64,000 nt of DNA, from NCBI RefSeq assembly GCF_009604455.1, contig NZ_WEGL01000003.1, positions 372,001 through 436,000 on the forward strand, in the 5' to 3' direction. Below the pieces are notes generated by a model, which saw only the letters and a list, made by a program, of their open reading frames with translations, ran no database searches and was not told the DNA's origin. Source of the stretch: Streptomyces sp. RB17 (GTDB taxonomy: Bacteria > Actinomycetota > Actinomycetes > Streptomycetales > Streptomycetaceae). Positions 1 to 8,490 of this stretch are shown one piece after another. The number at the start of each line of letters is the position of its first letter. Position 1 is the stretch's first letter. A program made the translations under genes and the position numbers.

Positions 1-2
1 GT

Positions 3-25
3 GTTCCCGCGGGGCGAGCGGGAAC
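3..25. terminator. GC-rich hairpin at window edge
   Basis: Perfect 8-bp stem (GTTCCCGC / GCGGGAAC) with a 7-nt loop. It lies beyond the pckG stop and could end pckG or a gene outside the window. There is no T-tract. Confidence 0.5.
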
Positions 26-132
26 GTGACGACAGGCCCAGGACCCCCACGCCGTTGTGCGGGCCTCGCCGGCATGTCACCACGGCCGGCCGGGACGATC
101 GCTGGTCAGGGCACGGCGGCCGGCCGTGGAGT

Positions 133-162
133 CTTTCGGGATCTCTTTCGGGATCTCTTTCG
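133..162. repeat. 12-bp tandem repeat downstream of pckG
   Basis: Two and a half perfect copies of CTTTCGGGATCT lie just after the pckG stop codon. No function is apparent; replication slippage is the simplest explanation. Confidence 0.6.
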
Positions 163-172
163 AGGTGCGGCC

Positions 173-1993
173 TCAGCCCAGGCGCTCCACCAGCGCGCGG
201 TACTGGTCCCACAGCTCCTTCGGGGTGTGGTCGCCGAAGGTGTTGAGGTGCTCGGGGACGAGTGCCGCCTCCTCGCGCCAGATCTCCTTGTCGACCGTGA
301 GCAGGAAGTCCAGGTCGGAGTCGGACAGTTCGAGGCCGTTCGTGTCGAGGGCCTCCTTGGTCGGCAGGATGCCGATCGGGGTCTCGACGCCCTCGGCCTT
401 GCCCTCCAGGCGCTCCACTATCCACTTCAGGACACGGGAGTTCTCGCCGAAGCCGGGCCAGACGAACGTGCCCTCGTCGTTCTTGCGGAACCAGTTGACG
501 TAGTAGATCTTCGGCAGCTTGGACTGGTCCTTGTCCTTCGCCACGTCGATCCAGTGGCCCATGTAGTCGCCCATGTTGTAGCCGCAGAACGGCAGCATGG
601 CGAACGGGTCGCGGCGCAGCTCGCCGACCTTGCCCTCGGCGGCGGCGGTCTTCTCGGAGGCCACGTTGGCGCCGAGGAAGACGCCGTGGTTCCAGTCGAA
701 GGACTCCGTCACCAGCGGCACCGCGGAGGCGCGGCGGCCGCCGAAGAGGATCGCCGAGATCGGCACGCCCTTGGGGTCCTCCCACTCGGGCGCGATGATC
801 GGGCACTGCGCGGCGGGGGTGGTGAAGCGGGCGTTGGGGTGCGCGGCGGGCTCGGCGGAGTCCGGGGTCCAGTCGCGGCCCTTCCAGTCGGTCAGGTGGG
901 CCGGGGTCTCCTCCGTCATGCCCTCCCACCACACGTCGCCGTCGTCGGTGAGGGCGACGTTGGTGAAGACCGAGTTGCCCCACAGGGTCTTCATCGCGTT
1001 GGCGTTGGTGTGCTCGCCGGTGCCGGGCGCGACGCCGAAGAAGCCGGCTTCGGGGTTGATCGCGTGCAGGCGGCCGTCCTCGCCGAAGCGCATCCAGGCG
1101 ATGTCGTCGCCGATGGTCTCCACGGTCCAGCCGGAGACCGTCGGCTCCAGCATGGCGAGGTTCGTCTTGCCGCAGGCGCTCGGGAAGGCGGCGGCGACGT
1201 ACTTGGATTCGCCCTGCGGCGGGGTGAGCTTGAGGATCAGCATGTGCTCGGCCAGCCAGCCCTCGTCACGGGCCATGACGGAGGCGATGCGCAGCGCGTA
1301 GCACTTCTTGCCGAGCAGGGCGTTGCCGCCGTAGCCGGAGCCGTACGACCAGATCTCGCGGTCCTCGGGGAAGTGCGAGATGTACTTGGTGGAGTTGCAC
1401 GGCCACGGAACGTCCTCCTGGCCCTCGTCCAGCGGGGCGCCGAGGGAGTGGACGGCCTTCACGAAGAAGCCGCCTTCGCCCAGCTCGTCCAGGACCGGCT
1501 GCCCCATGCGCGTCATGGTGCGCATGGAGACGGCGACGTAGGCGGAGTCGGTGATCTCCACGCCGATCGCCGAGAGCGGGGAGCCGAGCGGGCCCATGCA
1601 GAACGGGACGACGTACATGGTGCGCCCGCGCATGGAGCCGCGGAACAGGCCCTTCTCGCCGCTGAAGATCTCCCGCATCTCGGCGGGGGCCTTCCAGTGA
1701 TTGGTCGGGCCCGCGTCCTCCTCCTTCTCGGAGCAGATGAAGGTGCGGTCCTCGACGCGCGCGACGTCGGTCGGGTCGGAGGCCGCGTAGTAGGAGTTGG
1801 GGCGCTTGATCGGGTCGAGCTTCCGGAAGGTGCCCTTGGCCACGAGCTCTTCGCACAGGCGCTCGTACTCGGCCTCGGAGCCGTCGCACCAGACCACCCT
1901 GTCTGGCTGCGTCAGTTCGGCGATCTCGTCGACCCAGGAGATCAGTTCCTGGTGGTTGGTGGGAACGCTGGAAGCCGAGTTGTCGCGCGCCAC
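173..1993 (-). CDS. pckG: Phosphoenolpyruvate carboxykinase (GTP)
   Basis: A 606-aa cytosolic enzyme converting oxaloacetate and GTP to phosphoenolpyruvate, CO2 and GDP, linking the TCA cycle to gluconeogenesis. The length is the usual one for the GTP-dependent class. The P-loop with the reactive cysteine characteristic of this class, FPSACGKTN, is at residues 270-278, and the metal/nucleotide region DDIAWM is near 297. The GTG start is supported by AGGAG 6 nt upstream. It is transcribed alone, divergently from the hemolysin III-type gene across about 285 bp. Identification is by direct recognition of conserved blocks over the whole length. Confidence 0.97.
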   Translation of the reverse strand: MARDNSASSVPTNHQELISWVDEIAELTQPDRVVWCDGSEAEYERLCEELVAKGTFRKLDPIKRPNSYYAASDPTDVARVEDRTFICSEKEEDAGPTNHWKAPAEMREIFSGEKGLFRGSMRGRTMYVVPFCMGPLGSPLSAIGVEITDSAYVAVSMRTMTRMGQPVLDELGEGGFFVKAVHSLGAPLDEGQEDVPWPCNSTKYISHFPEDREIWSYGSGYGGNALLGKKCYALRIASVMARDEGWLAEHMLILKLTPPQGESKYVAAAFPSACGKTNLAMLEPTVSGWTVETIGDDIAWMRFGEDGRLHAINPEAGFFGVAPGTGEHTNANAMKTLWGNSVFTNVALTDDGDVWWEGMTEETPAHLTDWKGRDWTPDSAEPAAHPNARFTTPAAQCPIIAPEWEDPKGVPISAILFGGRRASAVPLVTESFDWNHGVFLGANVASEKTAAAEGKVGELRRDPFAMLPFCGYNMGDYMGHWIDVAKDKDQSKLPKIYYVNWFRKNDEGTFVWPGFGENSRVLKWIVERLEGKAEGVETPIGILPTKEALDTNGLELSDSDLDFLLTVDKEIWREEAALVPEHLNTFGDHTPKELWDQYRALVERLG

Positions 1994-2239
1994 GGTTGCT
2001 CCTAAGTGAGGGATTTTGTCCTTGTGGCCCCGTGGGGGCTGCGACCCGGACGCTTCGAATGCTCATCCGGTGCCGACTGCACTCATTTGATCATCCGACG
2101 CCGGCGCCCATATGTCCAGGGGACCTCACAAGTGAGCGACGTGAGGAAGGCCACGGTTTCCAGGCCTGTTTGCGTTCCCTTTACGTCCAGGTTTGCGTCA
2201 CCTGAAGGTCTTTTTGCGTTCGATCGACCAAGACCCGCG

Positions 2240-2268
2240 CTGACACCCGACTTACGGTGGCGTAGGTA
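2240..2268 (+). promoter_or_regulatory. Promoter of the hemolysin III-like gene
   Basis: CTGACA (2240-2245), a 17-nt spacer and TAGGTA (2263-2268) match a vegetative Streptomyces promoter. The predicted start site is only about 5 nt before the ATG at 2280, giving a very short leader. The rest of the 1994-2239 divergent spacer holds no convincing gene. Confidence 0.6.
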
Positions 2269-2279
2269 CCATGCCCCCC

Positions 2280-2990
2280 ATGACTGCGTCCGTCCCCGAC
2301 GCGCCCACGGACACGCCGGCCCAGGGCCGCGGTCCCGCGCTCTCGCTGCCGCAACACGTCAAGCCGAAGCTCCGCGGCTGGCTGCACCTCGGCATGTTCC
2401 CGGCCGTACTCATAGCTGGCCTCATGCTCACCGCCCTCGCCGACTCCACCAGAGGCCGCGTCGCCTGCGGGATCTACGTCCTGACGGCCTGCCTGCTCTT
2501 CGGTGTCAGCGCGCTGTACCACCGGGGGAACTGGAGCCCCCGGATGGACGGCGTCCTGCGCCGCCTGGACCACGCCAACATCTTCCTGATCATCGCGGGC
2601 ACCTACACCCCGCTGACCCTGCTGCTCCTGCCCGGAGCCAAGGGCCAGTGGCTGCTGTGGGGCATCTGGGGCGCCGCCGCGGCCGGCATCGTCTTCCGCG
2701 TCTTCTGGGTGGGCGCCCCGCGCTGGCTCTACACGCCCTGCTACATCGCGATGGGCTGGGCGGCCGTGTTCTTCCTCCCCGACTTCCTGCGCACCGGCGG
2801 CATCGCGGTCCTGGTGCTGGTCGTCATCGGCGGCCTGCTCTACAGCGCCGGCGGCGTGGTCTACGGCATCAAGCGCCCGAACCCGTCTCCGCGCTGGTTC
2901 GGCTTCCACGAGGTCTTCCACTCCTTCACCCTCGCCGCGTTCGTCGTCCATTACGTCGGCATCTCGCTGGTGGCCTACCAGCACGCATAA
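2280..2990 (+). CDS. Hemolysin III family (PAQR-like) membrane protein
   Basis: An integral membrane protein of 236 aa with about seven hydrophobic segments. It carries the family signature: the SALYHRG motif, then RLDHANIFLIIAGTYTP, and a C-terminal HEVFHSF...HYVG block whose histidines form the likely metal site. The family is called hemolysin III (YqfA/TrhA-like) and is related to eukaryotic PAQR receptors; its cellular role in actinobacteria is not established. An ATG at 2271 is also in frame, but the promoter spacing favours 2280. A strong terminator follows. Confidence 0.88.
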   Translation: MTASVPDAPTDTPAQGRGPALSLPQHVKPKLRGWLHLGMFPAVLIAGLMLTALADSTRGRVACGIYVLTACLLFGVSALYHRGNWSPRMDGVLRRLDHANIFLIIAGTYTPLTLLLLPGAKGQWLLWGIWGAAAAGIVFRVFWVGAPRWLYTPCYIAMGWAAVFFLPDFLRTGGIAVLVLVVIGGLLYSAGGVVYGIKRPNPSPRWFGFHEVFHSFTLAAFVVHYVGISLVAYQHA

Positions 2991-3011
2991 CCACCCTCAC
3001 CCCTCCCTTTC

Positions 3012-3041
3012 CGGCCACGGCTCATCAGCCGTGGCCGTTTT
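3012..3041 (+). terminator. Rho-independent terminator
   Basis: An 11-bp perfect stem CGGCCACGGCT / AGCCGTGGCCG with loop CATC is followed by TTTT. It separates the hemolysin III-like gene from the MFS transporter. Confidence 0.85.
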
Positions 3042-3065
3042 CGTATGCCTGGCACCACCCCCTCA

Positions 3066-3098
3066 TTGACAGTCACTACTTTTTGAGAGTTACTCTCA
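3066..3098 (+). promoter_or_regulatory. MFS promoter overlapped by a TetR-type operator
   Basis: TTGACA (3066-3071) is followed after 17 nt by GTTACT (3089-3094). The -10 region lies inside a perfect 15-nt dyad, TGAGAGT-T-ACTCTCA (3084-3098), ending 4 nt before the ATG. This is a typical repressor site, and the TetR gene directly after the transporter is the obvious candidate to bind it. Confidence 0.75.
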
Positions 3099-3102
3099 TT
3101 TC

Positions 3103-4674
3103 ATGGTTGCCGTCACTCACGCCGACGCCGAGACGCGGCGCGACCCCCGCCGCTGGTGGGCCCTAGGAGCCCTGGTCGCGAGCATGCTGGTGCTCGCCTT
3201 CGACTCGACGATCCTCAACGTGGCCCTGCCGACCATGGCCGCACAGCTCGGTGCCAGCACCGGGCAGCAGCAGTGGATGGGCGACGCGTACATCGTCGTC
3301 TTCGCCGCGCTGATGCTCCCCGCGGGCCTGCTCGGCGACCGGTTCGGCCGGCGCCGGATGCTCGTCGCCGGGCTCGCCGTCTTCCTGGCGGGCTCGGTGC
3401 TCGGCTCCCTGGCCGGCGATGTGAACGCCGTGATCGCCGCCCGTGCGGTCCTCGGCGTCGGCGCCGCGCTGATCATGCCGCTGTCCCTGTCCGTGCTGCC
3501 GGCGCTGTTCGGCCCGGACGAGCGTGGCAAGGCCGTCGGCATGATCTCCGCCGCCTCGGCGCTCGGCATGCCGCTCGGGCCCCTCGTCGGCGGCTGGCTG
3601 CTGAACCACTTCTGGTGGGGCTCGGTCTTCCTGATCAACGTCCCGATGGCCGTCCTCGCCATCGCCGTCTGCGCGTTCCTGCTGCCCGAAACCAGCGACC
3701 CCGCGAGCCCGAAGGTCGACACCGTCTCCACCGCGCTCACCGCGACCGGGCTCGGCGCCCTCATCTACGCGATCATCGAGGCCCCGGACCGCGGCTGGGG
3801 CGACGGCCTGGTGCTGGCGATGTTCGCGGCGGCCGCCGTGCTGCTCACCGGGCTCGTGCTGCGCGAGCGCCGGACGGCGCGCCCCATGCTGGACATGGGC
3901 CTGCTGGCCCACCGCGGCTTCCTGCTCAACACCACCGCCGCGATCCTGGTGATGTTCGTGCTGTCCGGCCTGATGTTCACCGTGCCGACCTACCTCCAGG
4001 CCGTCCTCGGCCACGATGCCTTCGCGACCGGTGTGCGGCTGCTGCCGATGATGGCCGGGCTGATGGTCGCCGCGAAGGGCGCCCAGCCGGTCGTCGCCCG
4101 GTTCGGGGCGCGCGCGGTGGTCGCCGCGGGCCTGGTCGTGCTCGCCTTCGCCGCCCTGCTGGGCAGCCGTACCACCACGGACTCCGGCTACGGCTTCACC
4201 GCCCTGTGGCTGTCGATCACCGGCCTCGGCTTCGGCTTCGCGGTCGTCCCGGCGATGGACGGCGCGCTCGGCGCCCTGCCCGCCGACCGGGCCGGCAGCG
4301 GATCCGGGCTGCTCATGACGTTCCGCCAGGTCGGCGGCGCCATCGGCATCGCGCTGCTCGGCAGCCTCCTCGCGAGCGCCTTCCGGGACCGGCTCGACGT
4401 GGCGGGGCTGCCGGGACCGGTGGCGCACACCGCCAGGGAGTCCGTGGTCGCCGCGCATATGGTGACCGCGCACACCGGCTCTGCCCGGCTGGCGACGTCG
4501 GCGAACAGCGCGTACGTGCATGGGATGACCGTGGTGCTGATCGTGTGCGGGATCGCCTCCATGGTGGCTGCCCTGCTCGCGGCGCTGCTGCTGCCGAACA
4601 CCCCGGCGCCCCGGCACACCGGTGGAGAGGAGGCCCCGGCCATGGCCGCCCCCGTGGCGGATGCCGGACAATGA
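3103..4674 (+). CDS. MFS drug-exporter, DHA2 (EmrB/QacA-like) family
   Basis: A 523-aa membrane transporter predicted to export toxic compounds using the proton gradient. About 14 hydrophobic segments are expected, as in DHA2 proteins. Motif A is present in the first cytoplasmic loop (GDRFGRRRM), and LAFDSTILNVALPTM in the first membrane segment is the family motif. A motif C-like run (SALGMPLGPLVGGWL) is in segment 5, typical of antiporters. The tail after the last segment is short and Pro/Ala-rich. It lies 4 nt upstream of the TetR gene, so the two form an operon, presumably autoregulated through the upstream palindrome. The substrate cannot be predicted. Confidence 0.92.
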   Translation: MVAVTHADAETRRDPRRWWALGALVASMLVLAFDSTILNVALPTMAAQLGASTGQQQWMGDAYIVVFAALMLPAGLLGDRFGRRRMLVAGLAVFLAGSVLGSLAGDVNAVIAARAVLGVGAALIMPLSLSVLPALFGPDERGKAVGMISAASALGMPLGPLVGGWLLNHFWWGSVFLINVPMAVLAIAVCAFLLPETSDPASPKVDTVSTALTATGLGALIYAIIEAPDRGWGDGLVLAMFAAAAVLLTGLVLRERRTARPMLDMGLLAHRGFLLNTTAAILVMFVLSGLMFTVPTYLQAVLGHDAFATGVRLLPMMAGLMVAAKGAQPVVARFGARAVVAAGLVVLAFAALLGSRTTTDSGYGFTALWLSITGLGFGFAVVPAMDGALGALPADRAGSGSGLLMTFRQVGGAIGIALLGSLLASAFRDRLDVAGLPGPVAHTARESVVAAHMVTAHTGSARLATSANSAYVHGMTVVLIVCGIASMVAALLAALLLPNTPAPRHTGGEEAPAMAAPVADAGQ

Positions 4675-4678
4675 CCGC

Positions 4679-5320
4679 ATGACGGCCGCACGTTCCCCCC
4701 TCTCCCCCCTCTCCTCCGCCGACCGCCCGCAGCTGGGCCTGCGCGAGCGCAAGAAGATCAAGACCAGGGAGGCGATCCGCGCGGCGACCTACGACCTCGT
4801 CCGCGAGCAGGGCTACGACGCCACGACGATCGACCAGATCGCCGAGCGGGCCGAGGTGTCGCCGTCGACCGTCTTCCGCTACTTCCCGACCAAGGAGGAC
4901 ATCGTCCTCACGGACGAGTACGACCCGATCATCCTGGAGGAGATCAGGACGCGGCCGGCCGACGAACCCTGGTCCGAGACCATCCGGTACGTCCTGCACC
5001 GGGCCATCGAGCTCGGCATGACCAGCGACCTGGCGGTGTCCCGGCTGCGCACCCACCTCATGGTCCAGGTCCCCGCGGTGCGCTCACGGATGATGGAGAG
5101 CATGTCGGCCACCGGCCGCATGCTCTGCGAGGCCATCGGCGAGCGCACCGGCCGCGACCCCGACAGCCTGGAGGTCCGGGTCTACGCCATGTCCCTGATC
5201 GGCGGCCTGATGGAGACGTCCATGTACTGGGCGGAGAACGACCACCGGGACGACTTCACGGCCCTGGTCGACCGCGCCCTGGACGTCCTGGAGCACGGCC
5301 TGCCGAACGAAAACCGCTGA
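4679..5320 (+). CDS. TetR/AcrR family transcriptional regulator
   Basis: A 213-aa repressor-type protein. The N-terminal HTH is clear: TREAIRAATYDLVREQGYDATTIDQIAERAEVSPSTVFRYFPTKED spans roughly residues 25-70. A ligand-binding helical domain follows. The ATG at 4679 lies 4 nt after the transporter stop; a longer in-frame start at 4622 would lie inside the transporter gene and is less likely. Its likely job is to repress the operon by binding the dyad at 3084-3098, with release by an exporter substrate. The operator link is inferred from position, not demonstrated. Confidence 0.93.
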   Translation: MTAARSPLSPLSSADRPQLGLRERKKIKTREAIRAATYDLVREQGYDATTIDQIAERAEVSPSTVFRYFPTKEDIVLTDEYDPIILEEIRTRPADEPWSETIRYVLHRAIELGMTSDLAVSRLRTHLMVQVPAVRSRMMESMSATGRMLCEAIGERTGRDPDSLEVRVYAMSLIGGLMETSMYWAENDHRDDFTALVDRALDVLEHGLPNENR

Positions 5321-5353
5321 GGTCCCGGCGGGCTCCCGTGCGATGCTGACGGA

Positions 5354-6076
5354 GTGAACCGACCCGAGATCCACGTCGAAGTCGCCCCCGCACTGCACCT
5401 GTTCGTGCCGCACGCCCGGCGGGCCGGAGCCACGCTCCTGGCCACGGACGGCGTCTCGACGCTCGGCCATGTCATCGAGTCCCTCGGCGTCCCGCTGACC
5501 GAGGTCGGCACGCTCGTCGTGGACGGCCACGAGGTGCCCACGTCGCACATCCCGAAGGCCGGCGAGACGGTGGACGTGCGCCCCGTCGAGCGCCCCCAGC
5601 GGGTCCCCGGCGCCCCCCTCCGCTTCCTCCTCGACGTCCACCTCGGCACGCTCGCCCGCCGGCTGCGCCTGCTCGGCGTGGACACGGCGTACGAGTCGAC
5701 CGACATCGGCGACGCGGCGCTGGCCGCCCGCTCGGCGGCCGAGAAGCGCGTGATGCTCAGCCGCGACCGGGGCCTGCTGCACCGCCGCGAGCTGTGGGCC
5801 GGCGCGTTCGTCTACAGCACCCGCCCCGCCGACCAGCTCCACGACGTCCTCGACCGCTTCGCCCCCGACCTGCACCCCTGGACCCGCTGCACGGCCTGCA
5901 ACGGACTGCTCGAGGAGGCGACCAAGGAACAGGTCGCCGACCAGCTCGAACACGGCACCCGGCGGTCGTACGACGTCTTCGCCCGGTGCACGGAGTGCGG
6001 CCGCGTGTACTGGAAGGGCGCACACCACGACCAGCTGGCCGCGGTCGTGGAGCGCGCCCTGGCGGAGCACGGTTAG
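5354..6076 (+). CDS. Mut7-C RNase domain protein with ubiquitin-like N-terminus
   Basis: A 240-aa protein of two parts. Residues 1-80 resemble the Mut7-C ubiquitin/ThiS-like domain. From about residue 90 the Mut7-C (PIN-like) fold begins at FLLDVHLGTLARRLRLLGVD, with acidic residues in LDVH, DIGD and LSRDRGLL that would bind metal. A zinc ribbon with two Cys pairs (CTAC, CTEC) is near the C-terminus. The family is predicted to cleave RNA; its target is unknown. The GTG start lies 6 nt after a GATGCT hexamer, so the mRNA may be leaderless. The end converges on the oxidase gene with a 5-bp gap. Confidence 0.85.
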   Translation: MNRPEIHVEVAPALHLFVPHARRAGATLLATDGVSTLGHVIESLGVPLTEVGTLVVDGHEVPTSHIPKAGETVDVRPVERPQRVPGAPLRFLLDVHLGTLARRLRLLGVDTAYESTDIGDAALAARSAAEKRVMLSRDRGLLHRRELWAGAFVYSTRPADQLHDVLDRFAPDLHPWTRCTACNGLLEEATKEQVADQLEHGTRRSYDVFARCTECGRVYWKGAHHDQLAAVVERALAEHG

Positions 6077-6081
6077 CGCGG

Positions 6082-8490
6082 TCAGCGCCTGGTCACATCC
6101 CCCTTGTCACAGGCGATCCCGTCCCGGTTCCGGTCCAGCCCCAGGGGATCGTCGGCGCCGTTCACCTTCAGCCGGCCGTAGTGGTTCTGCTGGAGCCAGG
6201 CGCACCGGGCGGCCGTCGCCTTCTTCACCTGCGGCGGGAACACCGTCGGCACGCACACGTTGGCCGAGCCGTAGTGCCGGTCGCAGCCGGAGATGGTCGG
6301 GCTGACCTGCTGTGCGGTCCGCTTCTTGCTGGGGCCCGACACCGTGCCGGACAGGGAGTCGGCGAAGGCGTGGACGTGCGGGGAGGCGGCGCTGAGGGCC
6401 GCCGGGCCCGTCAGGTGGACCCACCTGGCCACCGAGGGCACGCCGTTGGCGTCGACCGCGAAGAGCATGTACCAGCCGGGCGGGGCGATGTTCGGGTTGT
6501 TCGTGACGTTCAGGTCGACGTTGTTGCCGTCCACCGACAGCGGCAGGTCCACGAACCGCTGGTTCGGGTCGGAGGAGTGGGTGACGGCCGCGGGGCGGAT
6601 CAACTCCGCCTTGGCGATGGGACGGTCGACGGTGATCCGCTGGGTGTCGCCGTACTTCCACTCCTGGTTGATCACGGAGGTGATCGTGGGGCGGGTGCCC
6701 TTGTAGAGGTAGGGCGGGGTGTAGATCGACACGTTGTGGTTCCAGCTGCCGTTGCCCGGGTTGTCACCCGTCGCCATCACCCGGCCGTCGGGCAGCAGGA
6801 ACGCCGAGGAGTGGTAGCCGCGGGACTCGGGGTCGGCGGCCACGGGGTCGAAGGTGTTGCCGCCGGGGTCGTAGATCGAGGACTCGTACACCGGGTTGGC
6901 GCGGTTGTGCAGGGCGCCGCCGGTCTCCAGCACCTTGCCGTCGGGCAGCAGCACCGCGGAGACGTACATCTTGCCCTGGTTGCCGGTCTCCGGCTGGGGC
7001 CCGTTGCCGAGGTCGACCGTGCCCTGCGGGATCGGCGGCCCGGCGCCGTACGACGGGTTCGCCTGCTTGAGGTCGATCAGGTCGGTGAGGCGGTTCGCGT
7101 CCGGGTTGGAGTCGATGTTGCCGCCGCCGATCGTCAGCACCCGCTGGTCCTGCGCCGGAGGCAGCAGCACGCTCGCCGACTGGTCGCGCTCGTCCTTGTT
7201 CTGCAGCCCCGGGATCTGCGTGAGCGTGTTGGCGTCGTAGTCGTAGATCGCCGAGCCCGTGCCGGGGATGTTGTTGCCGAAGACGTGGCTGCCCGTGTAG
7301 AAGAGGCGGCCGTCCTGCATCAGGATCATCGCCGGGTACAGGCCCCAGTACGACCAGGTCTGGTTGACCTGCGACAGCGGCAGCCACTGCTGCTGCGCGT
7401 CACTGAACCTCTCCGCGGTCACCGAGCCGGTGGAGTCCTCGCGCAGCCCGCCGAAGGTGATGACGTCGCCGTTGCCGAGTTCGGTCGCCGAGGGGTACCA
7501 GTGGCCGTCGTTGAGGTCGTTGGTCTTGCTGTAGGTCTCGGTCTTCGGGTCGAAGATGTACGAGTCCTTGAACCCCTCGTAGCCGTGCCCGCCCGCGACC
7601 GGGTACGCCTTGTTGCCGCTCAGCACCAGCACCCGGCCGTCCTGGAGCTGGACGTGCCCCGCGCAGAACATGTCCTTCGGGGTGGGGATGACCTTGTAGG
7701 TGCCGGTCGCCGGGTCGTACACCGCGCTCGTGAACGTACCCGCGTTGAAGTTCTCCTCGCTGTTGCCGGAGCCGGCGATCAGCAGCACCTTGCCGTTGTC
7801 GAGCACGACGGAGTGCATGGAGCGGACCGGGTTCTGCGTCGGCAGCACCGTCCAACTTCCGTTGGCGCACTGGTCGTTCGTGCCCGTGCACTGGGCCGGC
7901 GGGAGCGGGTCCGGGACCTGGTCCATGGTGTAGTCGTCGGTGGTCGCCGAGCCGGTGCCGTAGACGGAGACGCCCCAGGTGATGCGGTCGGTGCCGGCCG
8001 GGACCTCCGGGGTGCGGACCGTGGCCCGCGTCCAGGCCGACGCCATGTCCAGGGTCTTGAGGTCGGTCCAGTACTGCCAGCCCGCGGTGGTGTCGTGCCG
8101 GAACAGGGTGATGTTGGCGTCCGGGGTGGTGGTCTTGTACCAGAGCCCGAGGTCGTACTGCTTGCCGACGGTCACTCCTGGTGCGCAGTCCGTCGACTCG
8201 GTGATCAACGCCTTGCGGTCGCCGTCGACCCGGCGGGTCAGCGTGACCTTCATGGCCTTGGACCCGGAGTGCGCGTCCGAGGTCGTCTCGAAGGTGAAGT
8301 CGTTGTCGCCCCAGCCCGACTTCTCCCAGCAGTACGGCATGCCGTCGCTGCCGGCGGTCTCGAAGCCGGGGTTCTTGATCGGGTTGGCGGCCTCCGCCGG
8401 CTGGGGCGCGGACAGGAGCAGACCGACGGTCAGGGCGCCCACCCCGGCCAGTGCGGTCCGTCTGCGGCGTCTGCGGTACGTCATCCTCAC
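6082..8490 (-). CDS. Secreted copper-radical (galactose/glyoxal oxidase-like) oxidase with CBM and excalibur domains
   Basis: An 802-aa exported protein, last gene of a four-gene glycan operon. Residues 1-34 are an Arg-rich signal peptide ending near AEA-A. Residues 36-195 look like a family 4/9-type carbohydrate-binding beta-sandwich (NPGFE start). Kelch-type propeller repeats follow from about 215. The catalytic set of galactose oxidase is intact: Cys276 (FCAGH) and Tyr332 (HWYPS) for the thioether cofactor, Tyr559-His560 (GYHSSAFLLPDGRV), and His638 (VTHSSD) as the third copper ligand. An excalibur-like Ca-binding motif (DRNRDGIACD) ends the protein. Kelch-like oxidases such as Streptomyces GlxA act with CslA on a hyphal-tip glycan; this copy has extra CBM and excalibur parts. 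The GTG start overlaps the upstream stop (GTGA); an ATG at 8484 is the alternative. Confidence 0.9.
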   Translation of the reverse strand: MRMTYRRRRRRTALAGVGALTVGLLLSAPQPAEAANPIKNPGFETAGSDGMPYCWEKSGWGDNDFTFETTSDAHSGSKAMKVTLTRRVDGDRKALITESTDCAPGVTVGKQYDLGLWYKTTTPDANITLFRHDTTAGWQYWTDLKTLDMASAWTRATVRTPEVPAGTDRITWGVSVYGTGSATTDDYTMDQVPDPLPPAQCTGTNDQCANGSWTVLPTQNPVRSMHSVVLDNGKVLLIAGSGNSEENFNAGTFTSAVYDPATGTYKVIPTPKDMFCAGHVQLQDGRVLVLSGNKAYPVAGGHGYEGFKDSYIFDPKTETYSKTNDLNDGHWYPSATELGNGDVITFGGLREDSTGSVTAERFSDAQQQWLPLSQVNQTWSYWGLYPAMILMQDGRLFYTGSHVFGNNIPGTGSAIYDYDANTLTQIPGLQNKDERDQSASVLLPPAQDQRVLTIGGGNIDSNPDANRLTDLIDLKQANPSYGAGPPIPQGTVDLGNGPQPETGNQGKMYVSAVLLPDGKVLETGGALHNRANPVYESSIYDPGGNTFDPVAADPESRGYHSSAFLLPDGRVMATGDNPGNGSWNHNVSIYTPPYLYKGTRPTITSVINQEWKYGDTQRITVDRPIAKAELIRPAAVTHSSDPNQRFVDLPLSVDGNNVDLNVTNNPNIAPPGWYMLFAVDANGVPSVARWVHLTGPAALSAASPHVHAFADSLSGTVSGPSKKRTAQQVSPTISGCDRHYGSANVCVPTVFPPQVKKATAARCAWLQQNHYGRLKVNGADDPLGLDRNRDGIACDKGDVTRR

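Noticed and set aside
26..2005. 659-aa plus-strand open frame
   Set aside because: Antisense of pckG, which is unmistakable on the other strand.
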